This document shows positions 45,849 to 56,062 of a DNA stretch of 64,000 nucleotides, piece by piece (the first letter of the stretch is position 1; every line of letters starts with the position of its first letter). A program made the position numbers and the translations under genes. The notes under the pieces were generated by a model. The model saw only the letters and a program-made list of their open reading frames with translations, ran no database searches and was not told the origin of the DNA. The stretch is taken from contig WNNJ02001213.1 of NCBI GenBank assembly GCA_012934845.2, positions 1 to 64,000 of the forward strand. The letters are read 5' to 3'. Source of the stretch: Pomphorhynchus laevis. Lineage: Eukaryota; Acanthocephala; Palaeacanthocephala; Echinorhynchida; Pomphorhynchidae.

Positions 45849-45949
45849 AGTTTTATTCTAAATATCACAATATTTCGATATCTTCTGCTATCATATTCTG
45901 AAGATGATAGCAGGAGCTATCGAAATATTGCAATTATTGGAATAAAACT
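45849..45949. repeat. 46-bp-arm foldback with hammerhead-like motif
   Basis: Arms 45849-45894 and 45904-45949 pair with about seven mismatches around ATTCTGAAG. The plus strand reads CTGAAGA (45898-45904), T, GATAGC, loop AGGA, GCTATC, GAAAT, ATTGCAATTATTGG. The 6-bp stem II is perfect and GAAA intact. The left arm carries the mirror motif with a changed first box. Same design as 36.7 kb, different sequence, so probably another Penelope-like family. Confidence 0.65.
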
Positions 45950-46624
45950 AATTTCATTTATGTATAAATTTATAAAATTATTAAGTATTCGCTTCGTTTT
46001 CTTATTTTATTATCTAGTAATTTGAGTTAAAGCAAATTTAGATAATTATATTAAATACTAAACAAAATTAATGTTTGATTCATGTAACTTGTTATTAAAA
46101 CATCAGATCTATACTCTGTGTAATTATATATTATATTTCATATAATATATTTTTATGCAGAAGGAGATGAATCGTTTAACTGGAAAATATCAATTAGATA
46201 CATTTTCATAAACTACTCAATCCAATTAACAACAGTGATTATATCTATGTATAGATTTCACGACAGTCGATAGCAAAAGAGTATCAACGGTCGTCCAGAA
46301 AGCCGTAATCGTTATCTCTAGCATATAGAAGAGTGACCTTACATTTAAAACTCTAACTAGACAGGTAGGTCGCGATAAGAAAAATAGATAATATTGTCAT
46401 CTCAAGAATTGAGTCATGCACTGATGCTAACTTTTTATTTCAAGAAAAATGATCAAACTCTGTCGAATAATCCCTACAAGCAAGGGTAACAATCCCAATT
46501 ATCACTGAATGTGCCACACCTCTTCGAAATTCTTTAAATGTTATTCTCAGCTGAAGCGCAAATTTTATTAACACTCTTTTTAAAAAATTTAAACAGTAAA
46601 AAATAAAAAGATCAAATTAATAAA
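45950..46624. other. AT-rich sequence, nothing recognised
   Basis: Only short frames; no similarity seen. Confidence 0.5.
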
Positions 46625-47330
46625 TATTTAATTAAGCGTGTATTTGTATGCAGATGCTAACATTTGTAACATTTTTCTGGTTGAAAAAGATTCTTCTTTG
46701 GCGTAAAGATTTCTAATATAAGTGTACTTTCTTTCTGTTTGTTTCTTCCTCTCACTTCTTACTTCACCCATTACCGAACTTTGCAATTTTTCATTAATTT
46801 TCATTTTGGTAATTACTTCAACTGTTCTTAAATACATTATAACAGTGACAAGATCAGGACTATTTCTTGGGAAGTCAGTTGAAGCACTACTATTCCAACT
46901 CTCACATGTATTTGTGGTCAAGAATTGATTGTTTTTAATTCTTGTGTAAACACTCCATTCTTCCACATGATAGCGTAAATCATTATGATTATATATAAAA
47001 GTATTGCTTATATATTGGAAAAACATTTCTACACATTTTTTCTCCTGGTGTTTCTCAAAAATTATTCTTTTACATTCCTCAAATCCTGATTGTATTCTTT
47101 CGGGATTTAAGAGTGGTAGTGCCATAACTTCCTTTAATAAATCTCTAATACTTTTATCCTCTTTGTATAGTTTAAAGAGACCTAGCTCCTTCATTTTTCG
47201 AAGAATTGCTTGACTCCAGTGAAACAAACACAAATGGATCTGAACATTCTCAAAAGAACGCTTGAAAGCATTTATAGCGGATTTTTCAAAGTCAATTATA
47301 ATATCTGTAACAGAGTAGCTTTATTTATTT
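46625..47330 (-). mobile_element. MULE transposase C-terminal fragment
   Basis: The minus strand from about 47318 reads VTDIIIDFEKSAINAFKRSF, QIHLCLFHWSQAILRKMKEL, LFKLYKEDKSIRDLLKEVM, ALPLLNPERI, then WSVYTR and TNTCESWNS. This is the MULE transposase core end: the catalytic third acidic residue lies in the D-F-E-K block, followed by C..H.SQ and the W..Y.R....TN...E.W signature. The frame is open for about 230 codons, which is long for a dead element here. The N-terminal DNA-binding part and first catalytic residues were not found, and no terminal inverted repeats. It could be a truncated transposon or a domesticated piece. Confidence 0.75.
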
Positions 47331-47639
47331 CTTCCATAGGGGAAAAATAATAAAATTTGCTTCACCTTATTCTCATATAATCGTGTGCAGAACGATCTTA
47401 CAAGGATCGTGATTAGTAGATCTTGTAATCTTAACATATTTTGTCGACATACACCTAGTAAGAACTCAGTTATCATCACATTATTTTTTGTCTAGAAATA
47501 GCATCAAAGCTGTCCCATCTTTTTGGAACTATTATTTTCATTGTAAGATAAATCATGAAGAAAATTTTAAATATCGTGAGAACGTTTATTATTTATTTAT
47601 TTTCACAACTAATTAGCCGTAAGTGGCTATTTTAACTGT
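47331..47639. other. Short AT-rich spacer
   Basis: Nothing recognised; the missing MULE N-terminus may be scrambled here but no frame supports it. Confidence 0.4.
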
Positions 47640-48480
47640 TCACAGAAAAACTTCAATTACTAAAAAATGAAGGGTCCACGCTAGTATTTAATAGCCAATG
47701 TCAAATCGTTCGCTTGAAGCTGCAGTAGCTGGATGCACATGCAATTTTTTTAGGCAGCAATAACATACATGTAATGACCGATATGAACATCACACTACGC
47801 TTTGGACTTTGCCATGTGGTAATTTATATAGTGATAGAGGATGACCTCTACAAGCTGACGAACTAATCTTCACATAGTCGGAAGTAAATTCCTCTGCTGA
47901 ATGAACAATCTGCCACGTCGTAATGAGATCTAGATAAATCAAGCAATGACACTGAAATCAGCTGTAAGGAAGCTAAGCGGTCTACGCAGGTTAAAAACAC
48001 AATCTTGAGCCTCCCCGAAGCACTTACTCAAGCTTCGTGATTTCTGCCTTAGTAGATGGAAATGATGCATGGTACAATAATCAATATGTGGGCGAACCAA
48101 CGCGCAATATAGTCGATTAATACGTTTGCTAGTCTTGCAAACGTATTTTTTATGCAATACATAATATCATTGTCATAACATGAATAAAGTCTATTTGAGC
48201 GCGTTCTCAATGTCTTGTCCAAAATGACAACAAAATCCTTACACTCAGATACAACTTTGTGTATATAAACCCCTAATCGAAATTCACGCTTATGTTTACT
48301 TTTTCCTAGCTTCATATGGACACATCAAAGTTCAGTGTCATACCCGTAGCTACAGTACATTTGTGTATTCGATCAACGTCGTCATGTAGGGACCGACCAT
48401 ACGTTTCATTGATATTAACAGACCAAAGTTTGAGGTCATTCTCAAAATCCAATCAAGGGTTCTGGATTCTTATAGCAATC
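47640..48480 (-). mobile_element. Family C LINE fragment (RT end and C-terminus)
   Basis: The minus strand starts near 48475 with ENDLKLWSVNINE (from FADDLKLW, as in the FANDLKVW of the copy at 5.2 kb), then DDVDRIHKC, GMTLNF, VVSECKDFVVILDKTL, NDIMYCIKNTF, LYCALVRPHIDYCT, and near 47830 CRGHPLSL (compare CHRGHPLLL at 6.7 kb). Several frame breaks. Confidence 0.65.
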
Positions 48481-48562
48481 ATTAAGGTAAGTCATTACCT
48501 TAATAATGTAAGTTATTAAGTCCTTTACTAGTTTAAAAATTCTTGATTACTCACTACTTACA

Positions 48563-48724
48563 TTCCATATTTTTCCTGTCAGTTCCATATTTTTCCTGTC
48601 AGTTCCATATTTTTCCTGTCAGTGCTAGATTTTTCCTGTCAGTTCCAAATTTTTCATGTCAGTTCCAGATTTTTCCTGTCAGTTCCAGATTTTTCCTGTC
48701 ATTTCCAAATTTTTTCAGTCAGTT
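48563..48724 (+). repeat. 20-bp minisatellite (TTCC(A/G)(T/A)ATTTTTCCTGTCAG), about 8 units
   Basis: Eight head-to-tail units with A/G and T/A variants; the later units vary more. It is followed directly by a GC-rich patch containing GCGCTCGCTACGCTCG (48726-48741) and CGCTGCGCTCGCCG (48783-48796). Confidence 0.9.
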
Positions 48725-48959
48725 GCGCTCGCTACGCTCGAGGATTGAGCTTAATCTCTCGATAAGCTCAAATAGATCGTCTCGCTGCGCTCGCCGATCA
48801 CTTGCAGTAGCGAATCTAACAGCTTGAACACACAAGGACGATAATGGGAGGACATAAAAAACAGGTAAGAACGACACCAATTATGCACAACTGCAAGTAC
48901 AATGCTCGACACACGACTGCAGCGTCTGGACAACAATCGCCTGCGACAACAATAAGTCT

Positions 48960-51660
48960 AGAGCAAACTTCATATGTGGTTTTTGTGCCAGCAAACTAAT
49001 CCGCAACCTCTCCAATAAGCACACATCAACATCCAACACGTCCACTCAAACTACCCCCGTCGTTTCCGATGTCCTTTCTCCACCCACCGACCCTGCCACC
49101 ATATACACTTCCCATCCCATGTTATGTTCAATACCCCGACACCCCGTCCCGTCCTTCCTATCTCGTTTCTCAATAACCTACATCCATCAATCAAAATCAC
49201 TACCAACCTCCACGATCCTTCCATTAATAACCTTTCCTCACATTCGCTCACCACCCTCTATATTATCCACATCCTCTTTGTCTTCCGCTGTCAAACCTAC
49301 TCCCTTGATATTCTCAACTCCCAGCTCTCTCATCGTGATCTCACATATTCACGTCACTCGTCCTCATTTACGGAAACGCTTTCCTTCTCGTGATCGTTGC
49401 GTCATCGTCACTAATATCACTCCTTCCACATCCTTATCTCCACAAGCACGTCTCGACCACGATGTTTCCGCCTTCAGATCCATCCTCTCGTCTCTAGTTC
49501 CTGGAGATAAACCATCCTTTTCCAAGGACATCTCTCCTGTCGCATTCATCTGCATAAACAAATCTTCACAATCTAATCCTTCTAGGGCCCTCTCCTTAGA
49601 ATTGTTTTCAAGCATCACTCTCAGATCTTCAACCACTCGAATTTCCCCGATCGCACCCCTTCTAAAATCGCTCAACTCTCTTCTGCCCGCACCAAAAAAC
49701 GCCGTCACGATGAAAACGGTGAAACATCTCTCTCCATCCGAAACATAAACGGAAATTTTCAAGTTGTCCACACGCCCCAAAATTGGATGGCGCTCCATCT
49801 CCCCTATGTGTCTTCTCCGATTGATCCATACATTAACACACACGGTTTTCGCCTCGGCCTCCTCAATAATGTATCTATTCTCAATAAATCAGATATTTTC
49901 CTCAACCTATTCACCATGCAATCCACAGATCTCTTCTGACTCACCGAATCCTGGCACTCAGATTCCGACGACCTCTCCATTCGCCATCTGCTCTCTGGAG
50001 GTTGCTCATTAGTCAAATCCGCCGCGCCCCCTCAGCTCATCCCGTTATAAATTCTCTAATCATGGCGGCATCGTCGCATTCGGTTGTCACCCAGCGTCTA
50101 TTTGCAAAATCACTCTCCCTTTCAGTCTTTGCTCTTTTGAATTGTTCACTCGTCGTTCTTCTAGATCGATCATTTTAGATCTGACCATTGCATACCGTCC
50201 TGGTTCATTAGCTCCTACATCCTTATTTTTTACCGAACCCTCTGACATATTTTCTCATTGTTATTTGTCCTCAATCCCTTCACTCGTTCTAGGCGACTTC
50301 AACATCTGCCTAGACCGCCCTCTTCCACCGATTTCATCCGGTTCCTCAACATTCTATCCAACACCATTACAAACTCATCTCCACTGCTCCCACACATATC
50401 CTTGGCGGGGCACTCGACATCATCGATGTCCCCGATCGTTTTGCTGCCTACACCTCACTGTCCATCTCCGATCCTGGTCTATCCGATCACTTTCTCGTCA
50501 CACTTGATCTCATTTCCAACCACTCCCCGCTTCACACACCTACCATCCTACGTCGCCCTTGAAGAAATCTTGACCTCCCCCGTCTCCTCTCCCCCTTACT
50601 AAAATCGTCTCTATCTTCTCACACAATAACATCATTCTCCTTTCTTTTCGACTCTGAACTCATATCCACTCTCGATCTTCTCTTGCCCTTCAAGCTTCAC
50701 CCTCACCGTCATTTGCACCGTTCCCCATTGTTTGACATTCAATGCCTACTCTCAAAGCATCGACTCGGTCATGCTTTGCGAGTCTATCACCGCTCTCTCA
50801 GACGTGATATCCGTTCGCCACTCCGTCTCTCCGTGATTCATATATTGCTCTTCGCCAGTATCATCTCCACCTACTAAGTACCTAATGCAGCTCCTTCCGG
50901 CAGCATAAAATCAACACTTCATTCAACTCAAAGTCTCTCTGGCATACTTTTAACTCAATTCTTTCTCGCTCCTCTTCGTCTTGCAACATCAATTCCCATC
51001 ATTATCCGTCATTTATTCAGACCAAAGTATCCACGTTGCTCTCTCACACTTCGGTCTTCATCCATCCCACTCTGTCCCACCTAGCCTCATCCTCCCGGAA
51101 CTTTTTCATCTTCCTGTCTCACATACCGAAGTCTCATTTGTCCTTATGTCCTTGCCCAACAAAACCTCACCTGCCGATCCCCTGCCTACTCACATACTAA
51201 AATCCATATGCTCATCGATATCCCCTTTTCTCACAACCTTGTTTAACTCGTCCATCCGCAGTCGTATCCTCCCTTCACATTGGAAATCCGCAATCGTTCG
51301 TTCCCTCCTTAAGAAACAATCGCTCGACCCTTCCCTTCCTTCTAGCTATCGCCTTATTTCACTACTCCCTACTCTTTCTAAACTCTTAGAACGCCTTATC
51401 TTAATACAGATCAACGCTTATCTCTTATCATCAAATATGTACAATCCTTTCCAATCCGCTTTTCACTATAATTACTCCACAGAAATCGCCTGCATGAAAT
51501 TCCCTCTTACTCTGCGTTCCCAATTACTCTAACAACTACGGTATCCGATCATTCCTCGTCGCCGCCCCACTCGCCTGGAATCAGCACCTACTCAACGTCC
51601 GCCGCACTCCCTCCTTTATTACATACAAATTCCGCCTCCGTACTTACCTCCTCTACAAAC
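48960..51660 (+). mobile_element. Family A LINE, long copy lacking the RT palm
   Basis: ORF1 at about 49020-49750. Endonuclease at 49850-50570 (NNVSILNKSDIFLNLF, LTESWHSDSDD, SNHGGIVAFG, IAYRPGSLAP, LVLGDFNICLD). Linker to 50960. RT start at 51080-51498 (FHLPVSHTEVS, LPNKTSPADPLP, LPSHWKSAIVRSLLKK, SYRLISLLPTLSKLLERL, PFQSAF). At 51497 the sequence jumps from IACMK to the C-terminal TLRSQLL, so about 0.9 kb with the catalytic aspartates is missing. Several frame changes. The C-terminus is cut at about 51660 by the family D element; its 3' end lies at 55968-56062. Confidence 0.8.
49119..49748 (+). pseudogene. Family A ORF1 remnant
   Basis: A 209-codon frame containing RCVIVTNITPSTSLSPQARL, VSAFRSILSSLVPGDKPSF and SNPSRALSLEL. 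The pattern (V..I.ES....P..R..HD...F..L...L.P, then NPSRPRPL) is that of CR1/L2-type ORF1, an RNA-binding protein. The start is uncertain and there is no zinc knuckle. Confidence 0.55.
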
Positions 51661-51887
51661 AGGTGGCATTCAATCTATGCAGCCTGAAATCCATTGATAA
51701 TGCGTTTGAGCATTTCAAACGCGTTTCAATTGTATTTCATCCAATTGAAAAAGAATATTATCGCGAAATAAAGGTTATATGAAATATATTTATTCCACTA
51801 TTTCTACTGTTGGTGAAATATATATATCAACATTTAAAAGCACATTTGTGCTTATTTCGTACTTTTCATTAGCACTTAGAAAAAAAA

Positions 51888-53150
51888 ATGAAAAAGTCAA
51901 GCAGTCAAAAATTTACCATCGGTGCTTCAAACAACTTACAAAATCAAGCTAATATGGAACGGAACTCAGGTATTTCCAATGTAACATCGAATTTTCAAGC
52001 CAAAGAAAACAAGGTTAGTCCTATTTCGTCTAATTTTTTAATCTCAAGCACGGATGGAGAACTCCCTCCTGTGCCTAAAGTGGTGAATCTGGTAATAATC
52101 AGACTTCTTCAACCATTTGAAAGGAAGAATCTTTTCAATATTTTTCTGAGAGAGTTTACAAGCTCTTATAAGAAGAGAATTCTATTTAATTCGATAAAAT
52201 ATTTAGATTCCGAAATCCGGGTTTCTTTCAGCTCTCCAGATCTGGCAGCATCGTACCTAGAATTTTTCGAAACACACCTAAAAGAATTTGGGTCAACTAC
52301 TTACAGGCCTATTCAGGCGACTTTGAAAATTAATAATTTTCCGCCCTTCGCAACGGAGGAAGATATCATTGCTCTCACATCTGAGTTCAAAATTCATAAT
52401 ATTCGCCCAATCCTGGGCAAGAAAGGCCAGGCTATACCAATAGCATTCTGTTCTACCGCAGTCGATCAGGCGGAATGTCTGGCTAAAAGCAAATGTAACC
52501 CCTTTCTGGGGTACAATCTTTCTTTCAATATCGTAGATGCTGATGACTTAACATACCCCCACTGCAATGGGTGCCACCTCTGAGGGCACTGGTCCTCGAA
52601 CTGTACTAGGCCCCATACGTGTGGGGTTTGCAGCTCTTCCGAAGTCCATGAGGGGAAATGTTCTCTCCCCCCTCTGTGTTCCAATTGTGGTGGTCAGCAC
52701 CCGGCCTGGTCTAGAAGATGTCCTATCTTCAAAGAATACAAATTAAGGCATTGTGGGGCACCGGTCAAACCGGCCCACTTTGCCGCTGCCAGCTTATCCA
52801 ATTCAAACGGTTATGGTATGTCGGACACCGACATTTTCAAAATTGTTGACGCAAGACTACAGATATATAAAGACGAGATTCGAGCCTTAACGAACCATCT
52901 GATAGCGAAATTCGAGGAGTCCCGTTCTCCTCCATCGACGATTCTTACCTCTTCAAAGAGAGCCCCCCGTTCTAAGAAGAGATCATCTTCTAAACAAAAG
53001 TTGGCTTCCTTGAAGTTGGCAAAGAAAGATGATATATGCTGGGAGTTGTTGGCCTCAAAGGGAGATGAAGATAATGCCGGTGGGCAAGTGTCTTCTCCTG
53101 GTAGGGCTGGGAGTGAGAAGGGCAACTTTCTCTCTCCTAGTTTCTGCTAG
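51888..53150 (+). pseudogene. Family D ORF1 (zinc-knuckle nucleocapsid-like protein), one in-frame stop
   Basis: ATG at 51888 after an A-run; the same frame runs to a TAG at 53148, about 420 codons, broken only by TGA at 52581-52583. Residues about 60-225 form the RNA-binding part (VNLVIIRLLQPFERKNLFNI, ATLKINNFPPFATEEDI, NIRPILGKKGQAIPIAF). Zinc knuckles follow: CNGCHL-stop-GHWSSNC, CGVCSSSEVHEGKC and CSNCGGQHPAWSRRC, then PIFKEYK. The C-terminal tail is Lys/Ser-rich (SSKRAPRSKKRSSSKQKL). The stop sits where related knuckles have an aromatic residue, consistent with TGG to TGA. Confidence 0.85.
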
Positions 53151-53184
53151 GAGGTAGGCATCCCACTCCAGCTGTCGTAACACA

Positions 53185-54129
53185 ATGCAAAGTAGTCAAG
53201 AGCCTTTTTCACTGAATATACTTCAGTGGAATTCGGGAGGTGCTTCTGCTCTTAGCCTTCTATCTGGTAGAGATGCGGATGTTATAGTCCTTCAGGAGAC
53301 GCGGTCTATCCGTATCCCCCAGGACATTACTCGATTTATCCCCAAGCATATTTACACCCACTTCACTCCGTACATAACCCCTCCTCACGCCTCTTCATCT
53401 CAAGGTCTTTTAACCCTAGTTAAATGCTCCTTAAGATCATCCCTTCTTTTAAACTATTCTTGTCCAGCCCTGTCTTGTTTAGCTGTTTCACTTTGTAAGA
53501 ATGGTAAACGTATCAGCATAGCCAATATCTATATTAGGCCAGGGGAAATTCACAAAAACCGTGATCTCCTGGACCGTATCTTGGGTAGTGGCTATGACAT
53601 GTTACTCGGTGACTTCAACGACAGAACTGGTCGTTGGATTAATGCAGCACTCCGCAGAGCCAGGAACGATTACCTTATTCACAAACCACCGTCCCCAACT
53701 TTTCATTGCTCAACAACTAATTCTCTCCTCGACATATTACTGCTTCATAAGATGTGGTTGTTGAAACCCATCTGTACTGAGCAGTCGCGCCAAAAACAGA
53801 CCATCTCTCATGACCTAATTCGTTGGCGGATAGAGGAAGATACGTTGCTTAGAAGGAGGTTTCACTTTGATCCCATCAGAGTGGCTTTCTTTCAGGCGGC
53901 TATCCAACTCTTCCCCAGAATTGGTAATGAGAATTTGACCGAATTTAATTCCTTCCTCTCCTCGCAAGCTACCGCGTTTCTTTCGACTACCTATAAAGGT
54001 CATATTTACAATCCCACTCCAACAAAACTCAAGGTTTTGGCTAAATGCTACGTCTTCCCAATGTCTCTGTTTCCGCCAGGCAGGCCATCTCGAATGAATA
54101 CTGGAGCACTAGATATAGGTTCCAGCTGA
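53185..54129 (+). pseudogene. Family D ORF2, APE-type endonuclease
   Basis: ATG at 53185, 34 nt after ORF1. SLNILQWNSGG (residues 9-19) carries the Asn/Gln of the first motif, VLQET has the catalytic Glu at 38, IANIYIRPG follows, and LLGDFNDRTGRW (about 140-151) has GDFN. The last motif reads S-H-D at 208-210 (TISHDLIRW) where most APE endonucleases have S-D-H. The other copy with this region has S-R-D. After about residue 287 the frame leaves the conserved path, which continues from 54045 in another frame. Confidence 0.85.
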
Positions 54130-54443
54130 GCAGGGATAAGGCGAACATCGCTCACCTTAACCCTTCTCAGTCTTCCTTCTGGAAGATATTCAAGAAGGAG
54201 AAGTTTGTCTGTTGGAAGGATAGAGCTTTGGGTTGGATTGGTAGTATAGGCCTTGATAATGTTTTGAAGGAGTCACTATCCCTACATAATTATGGAGCCA
54301 CTCAATCTCCCCAACCAATCCCGCCTTGGGGTGACTTCAGGAGCAGGGACTTATCTGTTACAGATATCCTTAACTCCTGGGGCCACTTCCGGGCACCTCT
54401 AAATCCGTCGCTCCACTATCTTCTCGAGTCTGTCAGCTTTTGA
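54045..54443 (+). pseudogene. Family D ORF2, linker between endonuclease and RT
   Basis: LPNVSVSARQAISNEYWSTR, FQLSRDKANIAHLNPSQSSF, WKIFKKEKFVCWKD, YGATQSPQPIPPWGDF and PLNPSLHYLLESVSF then TGA. The stop is in AGCTTTTGACAG; the RT frame starts one base back. The same break occurs in the copies at 19.2 and 57.6 kb. Confidence 0.8.
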
Positions 54444-55642
54444 CAGCCGATCAAAGAAGAGAAGTGGCCGTCACAATGCTTTTAGCCTCACCATCCGATG
54501 TAGCCGGCATCAATATTAGTCGTAGAATTTTCTTACCAAAGCATAGTCCGGTTTCATGTCCCAAAGATCTGCGTCCCATTTCGATTCAAAACTCCCTCAT
54601 CTCCATCTACGAAAAAGCGCTTGCGCGTAGAATCCGCGACCATTTAAGTAGGCGTAATTTGATCCCACCGAGTTTTCACGGGTTTGTCAAGGGACGCTCG
54701 GTTCATTCAGCAATAGGTGAAGTGCATCAGTTTTGTAGGGATAATAGCCATCAACTAGCTGTGGCTGTTTTCCTTGACTTTTCTGCTGCATTTGACCGCA
54801 TTTCCATTCCCTTTGTTATCTCCTCTCTCAGGTCACTCGGGTTGCCTGCGAGAATTGTTAACAGGGTGGAGATATTACTGTTTACCAAGAGGTTCTACTA
54901 TGAAGACGACCCTGATGCGTGTCAGTTCTACCCTATTACAGGTGTGCCCCAAGGATCCCCACTTTCTCCTATCTTATTTCTTGCTGCCTCCATTGTACTA
55001 TTCAAGAATTTTAAACGTGATCAAAATCTAGTGGTATACGCTGATGATACCACGGCCCTGTTCTCTGGACGCAGGTGCAAAGATGTCGCTTCGGACATCA
55101 GCCGTTTCTTTTTAAGATTAACAGACCAGCTGACCCTATCCAATCTTATTTTAAATTCATCAAAATCGCAGGTAGTTGTCTTTCATGGCACCCCTGCGAC
55201 AAAGAAAAAATTAAAGAGACTAGCACTCTCAGCTCTATCTTCTATATTGACTAATCAACCACTCCCTACCTTCACAAGTCGAGTAAAATACCTGGGGTTC
55301 ACTGTTACGGTGAACTGGTCGGCGAAAGCTGACCTGGATAGACTTAAACGTATCCTGAAGAAAGCTAGGTGGGCCCTGAAACGGGCTCAGCATCTGTCGT
55401 TGAATGGGAAAACCCAAGTGCGCCTCTGGGGTACTTGGGCTATCTCGGGATTAGTCTTCTTTTCGAGAGGACGTCCTCCAGAGCAAAGACTAAGGTTTCT
55501 CAAGCTCCTCATCTCGCGATTACCGCGCATAGTCCGCCTAGATTGGATTCTTCGGGGGGTGATAGACCCCGGGTGGTTCAGTCGAAGAGCGGCGTGTTGG
55601 ATGTGCTGGAGGGCTCAGATCCCGCTGGACCTGAGGCCGTGA
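54440..55642 (+). pseudogene. Family D ORF2, reverse transcriptase
   Basis: 400 open codons: EVAVTMLLASPSDVAGINIS, CPKDLRPISIQNSLISIYEK, FHGFVKGRSVHSAIGEVHQF, VFLDFSAAFDRISIPFV (about 110), GVPQGSPLSPILFLAA (about 165), YADDTTALFSG (YADD at 200-203), LILNSSKSQVVVFHG and KYLGFTVTV. The C-terminal block (LNGKTQVRLWGTWAISGL, FFSRGRPPEQRLRFLKLL, WFSRRAACWMCWRAQIPLDL) is conserved in all four copies and ends at the same place, so it is a real domain of unknown function. No RNase H. All catalytic residues present. Confidence 0.85.
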
Positions 55643-55967
55643 CATCATTATGAAGACTAAATGCTATTATGAATTGTCTTATTTGAACTGCATTTGTTTT
55701 TTTTCTAATGTCTCTTTTCGTTATTTTTTAGTGGTTGTTAGTTATTTAAGAAATTCCTTATCTTATCTTATTAGCACTTAGCTCCAACCTTGTGATTTAA
55801 GATGATTGTGATAATTTGATTTCTGATTATATCATGTACCCTCAATTTCATTCAAACAGCCTGATATGGTTATAAATCACAAAACACGTTAGTCCTATAT
55901 TATTTTGGTATCTGATAGCGATAGTAGCAAAATGAATCAGTCGGAGAATGATTCATTTGATTTCATC

Positions 55968-56062
55968 AATCAAATGCCGCCTCCGTACCCACTTCCTCGA
56001 AACATGATTTAGAATTTTTTAGATTTTCGTTGTTGTATTTGCCGCGTAAAAATAAATATTTT
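55968..56062 (+). mobile_element. Family A 3' end, separated from its body by the family D insertion
   Basis: CAAATGCCGCCTCCGTACCC and the following CTTCCTCG, then TTTTCGTTGTTGTATTTGCC and GCGTAAAAATAAAT match the family A 3' terminus. The first 20-25 bp repeat sequence at 51625-51655. Confidence 0.7.

Larger units (their letters stand above)
51660..55960 (+). mobile_element. Family D LINE, full-length or nearly so
   Basis: About 230 bp of 5' UTR, ORF1 with three zinc knuckles (51888-53150), a 34-nt gap, ORF2 with endonuclease, linker and RT (53185-55642) and about 300 bp of 3' UTR. ORF1 knuckles of the form CX2CX4HX4C followed by CX2CX3HX6C place it in the I/Jockey/R1 assemblage; clade not settled. 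It sits inside a family A element, and the sequence around CCGCCTCCGTAC occurs on both sides (51633 and 55976), a likely target-site duplication. Breaks: one stop in ORF1 and two frame changes in ORF2. Confidence 0.85.

Noticed and set aside
49051-49843. Minus-strand frames opposite family A ORF1
   Set aside because: Shadows of the pyrimidine-rich family A coding strand.
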